64,000 nucleotides of DNA from Steinernema hermaphroditum. Lineage: Eukaryota > Nematoda > Chromadorea > Rhabditida > Steinernematidae. Location: positions 17,236,001 to 17,300,000 of the forward strand of contig CM059625.1 in the NCBI GenBank assembly GCA_030435675.1. The letters are read 5' to 3'. A program made the position numbers and the translations under genes. This document shows, piece by piece, positions 1 to 11,900 of the stretch (its first letter is position 1; every line of letters starts with the position of its first letter). Under the pieces are notes generated by a model. It was not told the origin of the DNA and ran no database searches. It saw only the letters and a program-made list of their open reading frames with translations.

Positions 1-2097
1 GTGATTTGTTTGTCGTTGCTGCTGGGTCAGTACACGTTTCAATGTCTGGCACTAGTTAGCGTTGATTTTAGTAGTGACATCTATCGTTTGAATCTCGAAG
101 AAGGGAGATTCCTAGAGCCAATAAAGTCTTCGGCTCCCTCACTCACATGCTGCGAGTTCAACGATTTCCATCAGCTGTTCGTTGCCGGCACCGTAGACGG
201 CTGTGTCGAGGCATACGACCCTCGCGATCGAAGCCGCGTTGCTGTATTAAATTGCAATTTTGGATCAATGGCTCAACCGAAGCTCTCATACTCATATGGG
301 TAAGTTACGCTAATGACCAACGATATAAAGTCACTTTTGGTTGCAGTTTATCCAGCACCGAAGTTACTGCTGTTCGTTTCAAAGACGCACTGAATCTGGG
401 CGTCGGTACAAGTACTGGACAAGTATCTAATTTTGTACTTGAACACTATTTATTCCCTGCATTTAGACACTTTTGTATGACATTCGCTCCAGCAAGCCTA
501 TGCTCATCCGTGATCAAATGATGGGATTGCCCATTAAAAAGATTGAGTTTGTCCCCGAACACGACCTAGTACTGAGCATGGACTCGAGGATATTGAAGAT
601 GTGGGACAATAACACTGGAAAGCCATTCACCTCAATTGAGCCCGGCTCAGCGCTTACTGATTTTGTACGATATCCGAACTCAGGTACGAAGTTCACAATT
701 CGCTGACGTGCATACATATAATGCTGTTCAGGGCTGCTCTTCTTTGCCAATGAAGAGCCCAAGATGTTGCAGTACTTTGTTCCTGCTATCGGAACTGCGC
801 CCAAGTGGTGCTCTTATCTTGAAACGATTACCGAAGAGCTGGAAGAAACCGATGTGCCAACCGTTTACGATGACTACAAATTCTTGACAAAGGATCAGCT
901 TGATGAAATTGGGCTCGGCAACCTGGTTGGAACAAGTATGGCAAGAGCATACATGCACGGATTCTTCATTGACACACGCTTGTACGACAAAGCGAAAACA
1001 TTTACTCAGCCGTTTGCCTTCGAAAAGTATAAGGAGCGCAAGGTAACCTGTTACTGTTTCCGCTGTGTTTAACCTCAAACTGTCATATTAGCTGCGTGAC
1101 CTTATCGATGCCGAGAGACGCACCGATGGCGTCGCTGCTCCCAAGAAAGTTGACCTGCCGAAAGTCAACACAGAGCTTGCTGAAAAGTTATACGAGTCCG
1201 TTGAGTTCAACAAGCAGTCTGGCGACAAATCTAAGAAAACTCAGAAAAAGGTTCGGTGGTGCACGTCGCTCTGTCGCTAACCGTCACATTTCAGATTGAA
1301 ACAGCCACCGCCTTACTCACAGATGATCGCTTCAAGGGTCTCTTTAGCAATCCTGATTTCGAAGTTGACGAAACTAGTGAGCAGTATCAGCAAATTCTTC
1401 CAACTTTGAAACTTCTGGATAAGAAGGAAAAGAAGAGTGTATTGCGAGTGTTTGATGACGAACCAGAACCCGAACCCAAGTCTCTTTCTGGCCTGTACGC
1501 CAGCGACGACGATCACGGAGAAAGTAGCGATGACATGCAAGAAAGCAGCGGTGATGAGGATGAAGTTAGTGGCGAAGAGGAAGATAATGGTAGCGATGAA
1601 GAGACTGAGGAGAACGGAACTGAGCAAGCTTTCGACGATGTCGATCTTGACGATGAAGATATCGAGCCGGAAAGAAACCGAAAGAAGGTATACTTGATTT
1701 CGTTTCCAAATAATTTAACGATTATTTTCAGATTGTTAAACCAAAAGGATTCCGTTTGATTGGCGTTGACCGTGCGGTTGAGCTTCCGGTATACACTGAC
1801 AAATCAGCCGAAAACGATGATGTAAGACGGGCAGAAGATGTGCAGGTTGACAGATTATTACAGGGCGCCTCGATGGCAGCGCGCAAGGCAGCACTACAAG
1901 CTAGCTCGTCACTTGTGCATGAAGTCGAAGATGCTCCGTTCGGAGGAAAGACCGCAACGTTCACATTGAAAACTCGTGCTCAGGACGACGAGAGCAAGAA
2001 GAAGAAGCACATTAAAGAACGTAAAGCTGATCGGAGAAAGGCTACGATGATTCGTGGAAGTAACCGTGGAAGGGGTGGAAGGGGCCGTGGAAAATAA
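1..2097 (+). CDS. nol-10: NOL10/Enp2-family nucleolar WD40 protein, 5' truncated by window edge
   Basis: This is a nucleolar small-subunit ribosome-biogenesis factor of the NOL10 (yeast Enp2) family. Spliced exons I place at <1-25, 72-299, 347-422, 467-683, 732-1042, 1092-1250, 1295-1687 and 1732-2097, all with GT..AG ends and matching phases. The joined protein follows the human family member throughout: DLFVVAAGSDIYRLNLEEG, WD-repeat blades with TSTGQTLLYDIRSSKP and DSRILKMWDNNTGK, then TEELEETDVPTVYDDYKF and RAYMHGFFIDTRLYDKAK. The NUC153-type segment LLTDDRFKGLFSNPDFEVDE follows. Next comes a long Asp/Glu/Ser tract (about 1490-1670) and a basic C-terminus ending in Arg-Gly repeats (GRGGRGRGK), typical of nucleolar proteins. 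The start codon and first blades lie upstream of base 1. I saw no AATAAA soon after the stop. Confidence 0.93.
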
Positions 2098-5000
2098 CCT
2101 CATAACACCGTTGTTGATTCGTTGTTGATTTTGTCGTTATTGTTGTTGTTCTTTGAAAAATTCTAAACGTCAGATTTAGGGAGTTGCACTATTGGGTGAG
2201 AGAGAGACCGGTGGCATTTACTTGGCCTAGGGCGCTGTCCAAATTGAGCCAAGGCCCGCCAAATCAATACGTGCTAGACGAACGTCGTCGTTGTTGGTCA
2301 CCGACTAGTGAATGCGCATGTGCGTTGGATGCAGCAATAACGCTTAAGGCATAGACTAGCAAGGGGCTACCGGCCCACCCGCATCCGAGAAGCGAGGGAT
2401 GCCGCGTGCCTCTCTGTGAGGTCATGCGCGAATCGGTGCGTGCCATTGTCCGTGTTTACGTTCGCCGGTCACTCAGCCTTGAAGCCTAACTGGGGCACAT
2501 CTGATTAGATGGATTTTTGGCCGATGGCACCAGCTCCCTTGAGACGTGTTTGTGCAGATTCTCGTCAGTTCCAATGGCGAGCTTTCACCCCTCTCCCGCC
2601 AAATGGGTATTATCCTCGCGTTGAAAGTTTGGAACGCGAGTGGTTTGATTAAACTTTTCTATATCGTGCTATTGGATTCGCGCTCACGATGAATATCTTG
2701 TTAATTTATGCAACACATCCATCTCTTCCCCGGCTCTCATCGCTCTTTTTGTTCATTTCTAATTGCCATTATCTCATGTATGAGATAATAAGGCATCTAA
2801 GATTCGAACAAATCAATATCTTTTTCTACATGAGCAGTTTCGAATAAAGCTCGTATCAAAAAGAGTTCAATCTAAGTGTGACGAATAATCTAGTTCGTTA
2901 GAACGTTCTACTACTAACCACTTTCGTTATGGTTTACAGTACCTTCAGCTATTGGCACAGTATCACATTTGGTGCCGCTTTCCAAGTTCCTAGAACCACC
3001 GATAGCCTTCATAAAGAAAATTGACATTTCAGGGTTCTTCGATAATCACACTAAGTGGGACACCTTCTTCGTAGTTTGTGATATTTCTCTGAGTTTTGCG
3101 TCGTGATTTTAAAACGTTCGAAAAACCGCGTTGTATTGTATTTTGTCGTGGTCATCTATGTATATGTAATCCGCGAATACGAGCATTATCACGTTCAAAC
3201 ATTTTATGCTATTCTCATTCTATGAGCCCTGTTTCCTCTTCTTCCATTTTTGCGCTTGAAATGCTGAGCGTTCATAAATGAATTACTAAGGCTTCGAATA
3301 CGCAGAAAATCGATGCATCACTCAAACTAAAAGATTAGCCAATCTTCGTGTATATTTTTGAAACTTTGGATATCGTTTTGGCCTTCTAACCATCATTTTC
3401 TTCTTCCATTAGACATGCCTATTCCGTTGTGTTTTTCTTATTCGCTCAAAACAGACATGGAAACACCGGTCATGTCCTTGCATAATCGCCTATGTAGAAT
3501 CCGTAATTGCTAATGTCGAATGAACGGAAGAAAAGCACCACTTTTAGATGCTTTTCATTCGGTCTCCTCCTTTGTGCACATGACGAACATGGCAATTTTG
3601 TTGAAGAGATTCTTGTCTTCTCTTTTGTCGATTATTTTCATCTCAATCTATTCTTTTCGATTGCTATGAAAATGCTTGTTGTAAGCCAGAGTCAAGGAGG
3701 GGCAATTCACATGTCACAACGCAAAAATCTAGTTTGTTTAACTGGCATTTCGATGAGGATTATAAACAGTCGGAGCCCATGTGAAAAAGTCTCCATTTAG
3801 TAAAGTTTCCCTAAGAAATTTCTCAGAAGTCTTTTGTACTCTATCCCCTTGCAATATATAGAAGATTCAAAATTTTTCATCGATTTTATTAACATCCCTC
3901 GGCGCTCAATACTTTACTCCCGCATTTTTTCCTAATCTGCGGCATCCTACTTGATTTATGACCACTGAAAAACATCCTATTCCAAATTGCATGTTGTGAT
4001 ATGCGAGCATGGGCATGCAAAGTTGGACATAATCCAAGGCGCACCAAACGGTTTGCAAAAACCTATTCTGCGAATAGTTTGAGAAACAGCTAGGAGCATC
4101 ACAAATTGCCGTTACTCACGGCGACATTTCCATCCGTAACGCATATCCGTTCCACGCTATTCCTATCCCAACGCGCTACGACAAGTTCAATAGTTCTGGA
4201 AAAATCAGTACAAATCGCTTTTTGAGCGCGAGCATTGCTTTAATTCGCATTATCTCGCCGTGTTTGTCAAGCGTAAAGTTTAGCAAATTGCTTATGGTTA
4301 CGCTAAGTCCACAACCGGCGCACTTTCACCCGATGTCCATTGCCTTGCATTTCTGAAATGGGAGGTCACTGATCTGCGAGAAAGAAGAAAACAAAGAGGG
4401 CACCATGGCCGAAGCTATTTGCCAAAAAGGTCCACATTTAGCCGCTCTAAATTTGTGGAGTTTAGAGTTCAATCAGCCCTATTCGGCCTGCATAACCTTT
4501 CGAAGCATTTTGCTTCCATTAGAAGTGCCGTTTAAGTGAAACCGTCTATAGGAATCATATGCGGGTAAACTGAAAGTGCTGCAATTATCGGAAATGGCAC
4601 TAAGAGCTCAGAAACCGAAGGTACTTCTGCTAAGGTGCTGAGTTAGTGCACCAATTACTTGCCGATAGCGTTTTCTTGCCAATCACTGAGCCACTGCTTG
4701 TCGTTCAGCCACTTCTGGTCATCTAACCTCTTTTGTCCCGTTTAAGCATTAAAACTCGACAGAGTGTTGTTCTCAGCATTCTTCACCTGCCTCTTATCTC
4801 AATACACTGAAAGTGGCGCACGGTCAATCATGTATTTATCCATGTTTAACGACGATGCATTCATCGCTTTAAGCAGTTTTCCCGCAAAACCCCGCTTTAA
4901 TTCCTCGATTCCGTAGTCTGTCATGCACATCCGTAATTACTCGTTCTAACGCTAAAAAAACGCTAAACAGACATGGGCATCTCACAAGCATTGTCAACTG

Positions 5001-7594
5001 TCGTGGATAACACGCGACCGTGTATCCGTGCTATAAACTTTCTCCGCAACGTGTGTGGTCTCGCGTCAATTTAGCGTTACCCTGCCAGCGAGACACCACA
5101 ACACACAGGAAACGTACAATGGTCATTTTAGCTTATGTTGCGCAGAATTAGGTCCATTCTGCACGCTTCAATTCTGAAGCCTAAACGGCTCTTGAAATAA
5201 CGTCTAGTGAGTTTTGATACGGGCAGTATACGGTGTATACCATCTAGTACCTCTCAGTATGTAGCATGTGCGGAATTTCTAACCTACTTTCGAACTATAC
5301 CGGTGGAATTGCAATCGCAGTGAATGAACCTATCTTCTTCTATGCCTGGGCAGTCCTTTCCACTTTTCAGCGACATTAAATTTGTATGTGCCTCAGGCTC
5401 TATAACTCAATTTCCTTCTCTCTTTCAAAACAAAATATGAATATGGCCAGTTTTTCCTCCTATTTCTAACTTTTAAGAAGCTCCCCTTCCTTGTTGGCTA
5501 TCACGTCTGTATTTGCTGTGGCTCTCACCAACCGCGAATCACGCTTCTCCATAATTCGCATGCTCGCTCACTCGCAACAAACAGCAATAAACTCCACTGC
5601 AGCAATAGTGTTTCTTATTTTTTTGTAATCTGAATTTTAGTAAAATCCCGGATAAATAGAGAGTAAACAAAATACAGCAAAATAACGCTGACACCTTAGC
5701 TGTGTAGCTAAGTGGACAGGACATGTGATTAGTGAGCTTTAGATAGCTGGTTCAAATTTTAAGTGAATGACGGTAATTTGGGTGAGCCGCCCTTAAGTAA
5801 GTTATTTTTTGTAATGTCATTTTCCGTGTGGGCAATCTCATTTTCCGTTTCTATGCTAATCACTCAAGCTAGTATCATATTCATTTGTGCACTACTTGTT
5901 TGGTACATCGTTCCGATGTCTATCCTAAATCTAAATGTCAAATCTAAATGCTTGATATAGACCGCCTAACTAGCCATATGTATTAACCGACGGCGCTTCA
6001 AGCGACAGTGCAATCTCGGCACAATGGTCGACGGTGCATTAGGCAGCCGATGTCGGTCACTCACCCAATCAGCCCAGATCTATAAAAACATAGAATACTG
6101 TATGATGCTGTGAACTGTACACCCGCATATATCATTTTCCTAGAATTAGTATTTTCGCCGACCGGCGTGAGTGTCAACGAGTGTTTTCGCTTTCGATTCG
6201 AAGCTTCCGCCAATCCGAAAAACCCATGCAACAGTGGATAACTGTTAACAATAACATCTAATTAACAAGTTTTTGTTGTTGAATGTACAAGTAACGTCAC
6301 AAGAATAACAAGGGTGCTCACCGCAGAAGTAATGTAGAGAAAACTACAAAACATTGAATATGTTTATACATATGCCTCGCTTTAGATGAATGCCAGTCAT
6401 TCCTCATATTGGCTCTGACATGCGATACGGCATATTTGCAATCTTCAGTGTTCACTCAAGACCTTCAGCAAAATGTTTTTGTCGCTATTTCTAGTATTTA
6501 TAAAACTGTTTTTGTGTGTTTTTCTTTGCACCTTTGAAACGGCGTGAATGAGAGAATGACCATTTGTAAAATCTTTATGACGAGGAACATCTTTTAGTAA
6601 TTTATACAATATTATTCACGGTGCATGGTGCATCTGATACCATGACTTATGTAATATATGCATACAGCCGTTTTCCGATCATGGTGCTATCGTTACCGTA
6701 AATTCCATGTCGTTCCCTCAAAAATTAATTCGATATTATCAGCATAGCTCATGGTCAATTGGCCGTAACACTTAATGCCGAAGAACTAAGAGGTGTGTGT
6801 GGAAATTATAATGTGGTACATTTGGAATGTTAATAACATACAAGTGGTATCAGCGTCTCGTCATCCAAATAAGTAAATAAGTACATGTGCCCTTTGAAAA
6901 AAAAAGGCTAAAAGATGAACACTTCCTTGCCACCGTGACGTCCTGAAATGCAGGTTTTTTAGCGGAATCACGGTAAACTTTTCTGCAAAAATTGGCGGAC
7001 GCCTTAGAATACCCACACGAAGTGCAATATTTCTTTGCAAACCACCCTACTCACACCAATACAATTTTACGTAAAATCTGCCCGGGATCACTATCCCCAA
7101 TAGACTAAGGATGCTTCGAGATGGTGAACTTGTGCACAAAAAAACGGATTCTTGACAGCACCAGCTATTTAAGATGTCTCTAAGGAATCGATGTTGTGAA
7201 AATCGCACACCAGGGACTTAGGGCATTCGAATTCAACTTTGAACGTTAGAACATTCTTAGTCGCTCGTTTCCAAAGAATATGTTATCAAAAGAGGTTTCG
7301 ATGATGCCTACAGAAAGATTCTATTCACTACACTGTTACAAGTGGTATAATTGAAAATAAATACAAAAGCACTGAAAATCTCCCTTCAAGTTGATTGATA
7401 TTCACATCGCTGTCTCGCTTTGCGTCTTGCCGTCATAACAATTTTCTTTGTTAGGAATTCAAGTATGCTAGGCTGAATTATCGTAGGCTGTCAGGTGGTA
7501 TATTTTATAGGTAACTGCTTTAGTTATTTATTCACTCAATAATAGAATAAGTTAATTGAAAATGATGCCATTCCAAGTTAAATTTTCTTCACAG
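2098..7594. other. Long region without a supported gene
   Basis: About 5.5 kb between the NOL10 stop and the first exon-like stretch of the Clarinet gene. Open frames here are short, AT-rich, lack credible splice partners and resemble no family I know. It presumably holds the NOL10 3' UTR and upstream promoter, or unrecognised 5' exons, of the Clarinet gene. The only structures I noted are a short perfect inverted repeat near 2768 and a degenerate tRNA-like A-box/B-box pair near 5705-5759. Confidence 0.6.
2768..2789. repeat. Perfect 10-bp inverted repeat with 2-base loop
   Basis: ATTATCTCAT, then GT, then ATGAGATAAT: ten perfectly complementary bases around a two-base spacer. It lies about 670 bases after the NOL10 stop. 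It could be a protein-binding palindrome or chance in AT-rich sequence. Confidence 0.5.
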
Positions 7595-7667
7595 ACGCCT
7601 ACAGGAGCAGCAAAAACTAAGGACAGTGCTATCACATTTTGGACTTTCGAGAACGGAGCATACAAAG
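7595..7667 (+). CDS. cla-1: Candidate upstream exon of the Clarinet gene
   Basis: A 73-base open stretch is bounded by a strong acceptor (AATTTTCTTCACAG) and a GT donor after TACAAAG. It reads TPTGAAKTKDSAITFWTFEN and then GAYK. It ends in phase 1 and joins in phase to the exon starting at 8978 (after CTCAAG), giving GAYK-AGSSGNDRQRG. The match of phases and splice signals supports it. The acceptor at 8977 is not strong and the intron would be 1.3 kb, which is long for this gene. I cannot identify the true start codon, which may lie further upstream. Confidence 0.45.
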
Positions 7668-8977
7668 GTGTAATTCGCTCATTCACTTTTCAAATCTATT
7701 TTTATGTATTTGATGTACTTGCACTCTGCCTCGGACTCTTTGAGAGAACGTTTACTCACTCAAGTCTCAGGAAAGAACAATAATCACGTTACCTTTGAGA
7801 TCACTTTCCCTTGTGAATAAGTGAAATTGCTCATAAAGAGTACATGCAAACGTCAAACGATAGTACTTAGCGTGTGTATATGAATGCATAAACAGCAATG
7901 ACATTTAATAATCTTTTCACCTTATGAACAGCAAAACGTAACAAGTCTGGAGATTTTCGAATTCCTAGAAATCCTAAAAATGAGCTACAATTTCAACTTA
8001 TGGTGCACTCATATCGCTACCACTACTTTCGAGATACATTATTGAAAAGAAATCTCAGTGGTATAATAATTTTATTGTTTATTTATTAAATATGTTCAGA
8101 AACGGTGGTACTCCATAGTAACTTCCCTGTTCCGCTAGCTGAGACACATTCAGTGAGTCGGCCTCATTAGCAAAGAAACTCGATTTCAAAATCCACTTGA
8201 TTACACGACCCACAGCACTGAAATTTCCTTGATTTATTTTATTAATAGCCCGATTATTATTGAATCAGAAATGTGCAAAGGTCAGTGCGCCGCACGACAA
8301 ATACAGCTTTTATATACAGAAAAACGTCTCTACCCTTGATGGCTCCCGCAGCAAAGGGGAGTCTTTCTCAACCCTAAATAGCCCGCCAACAGGCCGCGCC
8401 AGAATCGTAAAGCTTGTTTTTATGATGTCCGACAAAGAAATATCATCTCGGCCCCCTCATCTCCTAATGAATGCAACGGTCGTTTCCGCTGAGTAATATG
8501 AAATCAATAGCACTGTGAAATACCGAAAGAATGTTTTGTTTTTGCTGAGCAACTTCATTTTCCATTTGACATATTTGCTGCTGCCAAATAGACTCGTCTC
8601 TTTCAAAATGGCCAAAAGATGAAGTTTTGCGAAAAGTGGCCTTCGGGAAAACAGCGTCAAAATTAGAAAGACGTCGTGCCGATCACCACTAGCTGACAAA
8701 GATGCACAGCATCCTCAGCAAAACGTCCAATTTTAATAATTACACACGCATGACACCAGCATCGTGACACTTGCGTGATAGAAGATTGTTCTTCGCCCAC
8801 TAACTCGAAAACGTTTCCAGAAGAAAATTTCGATGTTTCACTGGAAGAAGAGTAAAGAATGACATCATGTGAAAAGAGCATCTGCGATGGCATCGTGGTT
8901 TAATTATTACTTTGGGTAGGAGCAAGAATTAAAATTGCATGTTCGTTGAAACTGGCCGTCTTGTAGTAGTCCTCAAG
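7668..8977. other. Probable large intron or promoter interval
   Basis: This stretch separates the candidate 73-base exon from the first well-supported Clarinet exon. ORFs on either strand look random. If the upstream exon is wrong, this is promoter and 5' flank instead. Confidence 0.4.
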
Positions 8978-11900
8978 CGGGTAGCAGTGGAAACGACCGA
9001 CAAAGGGGTACACCGGTACACGATGACGAAGCGGACGCTAAGGACACGGCGTCAACTTCAGGATGCGGCGTCTCCGATGAAGTGGCCAACTCCTTGACCG
9101 ATGAGCAGCGAACCCAAATTCGCGAGGTAATCAACCTTAATTGGAACAAACAACTGACTGCCACATTTTGAGGTTATGCTCAAAGCACAAAAGTCACACA
9201 AAGACGCGAAAGTTGTTATCGACGCAAAACATTTGAGTCGATTACGGACCTTCGGTGTACAGCACTCCACAATCGACTACGGAGACGAAGTGGAACCGGA
9301 ATATGTCGTGCAAGACGAGCGCCTCATCCAGATGGACTCGCTTCCAGAAAGTGGGAGTGGCGACCGATAATTAGCAGCAACGCACACCTCTTTTGTTTCA
9401 GCCCTCGAGGTTACTGTGCTGCCAGCGCCTCCCCCTTCAATCGCCAGTCGATGTGCTGCTGATAAGTCGTCGTCGCAAGCGAGCAGCGGGCGAACAAGCT
9501 CTTTAGATCAATACTCTGAGTCGCAAAGTCCGGCTAAGTTTATAGGTATGCATAACTCATTCACTGTTCCACATCAACCGCATATAATCTATTACCCCTT
9601 GTTTTTCAAAACCACGCGGCTATTGCTAATGTCCATGAGAAGGTGCATATTGGTGTTGTCGAATGAGGGGTTGCTATTAAGATTTTTATATTTTCCTCTT
9701 TAGCGGAACCATCGTCATACTTCTCTTCAAGCATGTGCCTTTTGACGAACCGAATCAACCAGTGGATAAAGACACTAGATACCGATGAACAAATCTGCGT
9801 TAATTTAGGTAAGCATGTTGATAACATTTCATTAACTCTCCCTCATGTTCCCAAACATTCCAGACGACAGTACAATCAATGCCGGTTCAGACGAACCAGT
9901 CTGTGGGAACGGTGACGGGTATGGCGGTTTCCAAACAGAAGAGCTGTTCGTTCCGGAGTCGCCACGAGAAGAGCCACGACTATTAGTCGAACTTTTTGTA
10001 GACAAGCTCATGGAAGAAGTTGTGGAGGGAAGTGCCGAGGATCTACAGAAGCACTTTGAACATTTCTACAGTTTGCTCGGCTATTTCGGTGAAACACTCG
10101 CCAAACAAGTTATTCACGCCGCTTTCGAAGAATTGCGTCTTCGCATCGAAGCCGCAGATAACCGACGTGCCTTAATTCTTCAAACATCTTTCGACAGCAA
10201 TTGCTCAAGTGTATTTTCATCTTTTCTATTCTCGAAACCATACGAACACGGCGACGTTTCCCACTTAGCAAGGCAAGGAGATAGATATCGAACAGAAGCG
10301 ACATTTAGAGGTAAGACAACAATTAGCCGCTATGCAATTATGTTCTGCAATTACAGCTGAGCACGGAGCAAACAGAGACGACAGAGACTCAGATTCTGAG
10401 GAATCAGAAATGTGTTATTCCATTCTATCCGAAAGCGACCAGGAAGTAGAGAACTTAGAGAAATCAGAAATCCGAAATCGAACAATCGTTGTCGCTCGAT
10501 GGATTCAGTCAACCTTTGGAGAATACGGTAAGCGAACGACTCATTTCGAATTCCATTTTGCCCACAGATCAAGAGCAAGCTGTGCACGAAGCTCCATATG
10601 ACATACAACCCGAATCACCGACAGAATTCACGCAGCTCAAGTACACTAGGTCCCACGACGATTCCGGCCTATTCATGGAGAAATCAAGTTCAACGTCCAG
10701 CGCTGACATGGACAGAAATGGCTCTAAAGATTACCGATTGAGATTTCGAAACTTTGATTCGAGCACCAACAGTAATGTAATTCCTAAGGATATAAGCACC
10801 GAGACTATCTCAGACCGTGACGAATGTGGCGATCAGACGATCTTCACAAACACAATCATGCCATCCACTACAGATCCCGAATGTTTCGACTACAATTCAA
10901 GCGCAACGTCAGGTGCTGAAGTAGAAGATCGTTCTTTTGAAGAGGACGACGTGCACAACAAGCGTGAGCCGAACACAATCGATCTAATCATAACAAAAGA
11001 AATCCGGCAGAAAGAAGCAGAAGTGGAAGATCCCTCTATCCAAGCACAACTGTCACCAGTTGAAAGCTTCGAAGAACACTCCAGTGCCACGTCCGGTGCC
11101 GACCAAGAACAATCATTCGACACGGACTACGGTATGTCCTATGAGGAATACAGCAAGACGTCTCCCCTGCTTGCCGAAACGGCGGAAGAGGAAGAAATCA
11201 TCGTTTCGGAAGATCATGAAGAACCGATTGCGGTAGCACCTCTCCCGGCTCCAGAAGACAAAGCCCTGACCGAAGAGGAAATGGCACACATCGAACGAGT
11301 AATGAAGATGGCGGAGCAGAGCTCATTTGAGAGAATGATGACAGAGAAAGGCAGGAAGGTCTCGGAGCCTGCTGAAGTGGAAGAAGTTGCAATCGCGCCT
11401 GATGCTTCACCGGCTCGAAGCTTCGAAGAACACTCCAGTGCCACGTCCGGTGCCGACCAAGAACAATCATTCGACACGGACTACGGTATGTCCTATGAGG
11501 AATACAGGAAGACGTCTCCCCTGCTTGCCGAAACAGCGGAAGAGGAAGGAATTATCTTCCCGGAAGATCATGAGGAACCGATTGCGGTAACACCACTCCC
11601 GGCTCCAGAAGACAAAGGCTTGACCGAAGAGGAAATGGCACACATCGAACGAGTAATGAAGATGGCGGAGCAGAGCTCATTTGAGAGAATGATGACAGAG
11701 AAAGGCAGGAAGGTCTCGGAGCCTGCTGAAGTGGAAGAAGTTGCAATCGCGCCTGATGCTTCACCGGCTCGAAGCTTCGAAGAACACTCCAGTGCCACGT
11801 CCGGTGCCGACCAAGAACAATCATTCGACACGGACTACGGTATGTCCTATGAGGAATACAGGAAGACGTCTCCCCTGCTTGCCGAAACGGCGGAAGAGGA

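Noticed and set aside
5698..5770. tRNA gene or SINE with A-box-like TAGCTAAGTGG and B-box-like GGTTCAAAT
   Set aside because: No acceptor or T-stem pairing can be formed and the B box has several mismatches. At most a decayed tRNA-derived fragment.
3096..5960. Several 60-97 residue ORFs in the NOL10-cla-1 interval
   Set aside because: AT-rich random-looking composition with no acceptors or donors in phase and no family resemblance.
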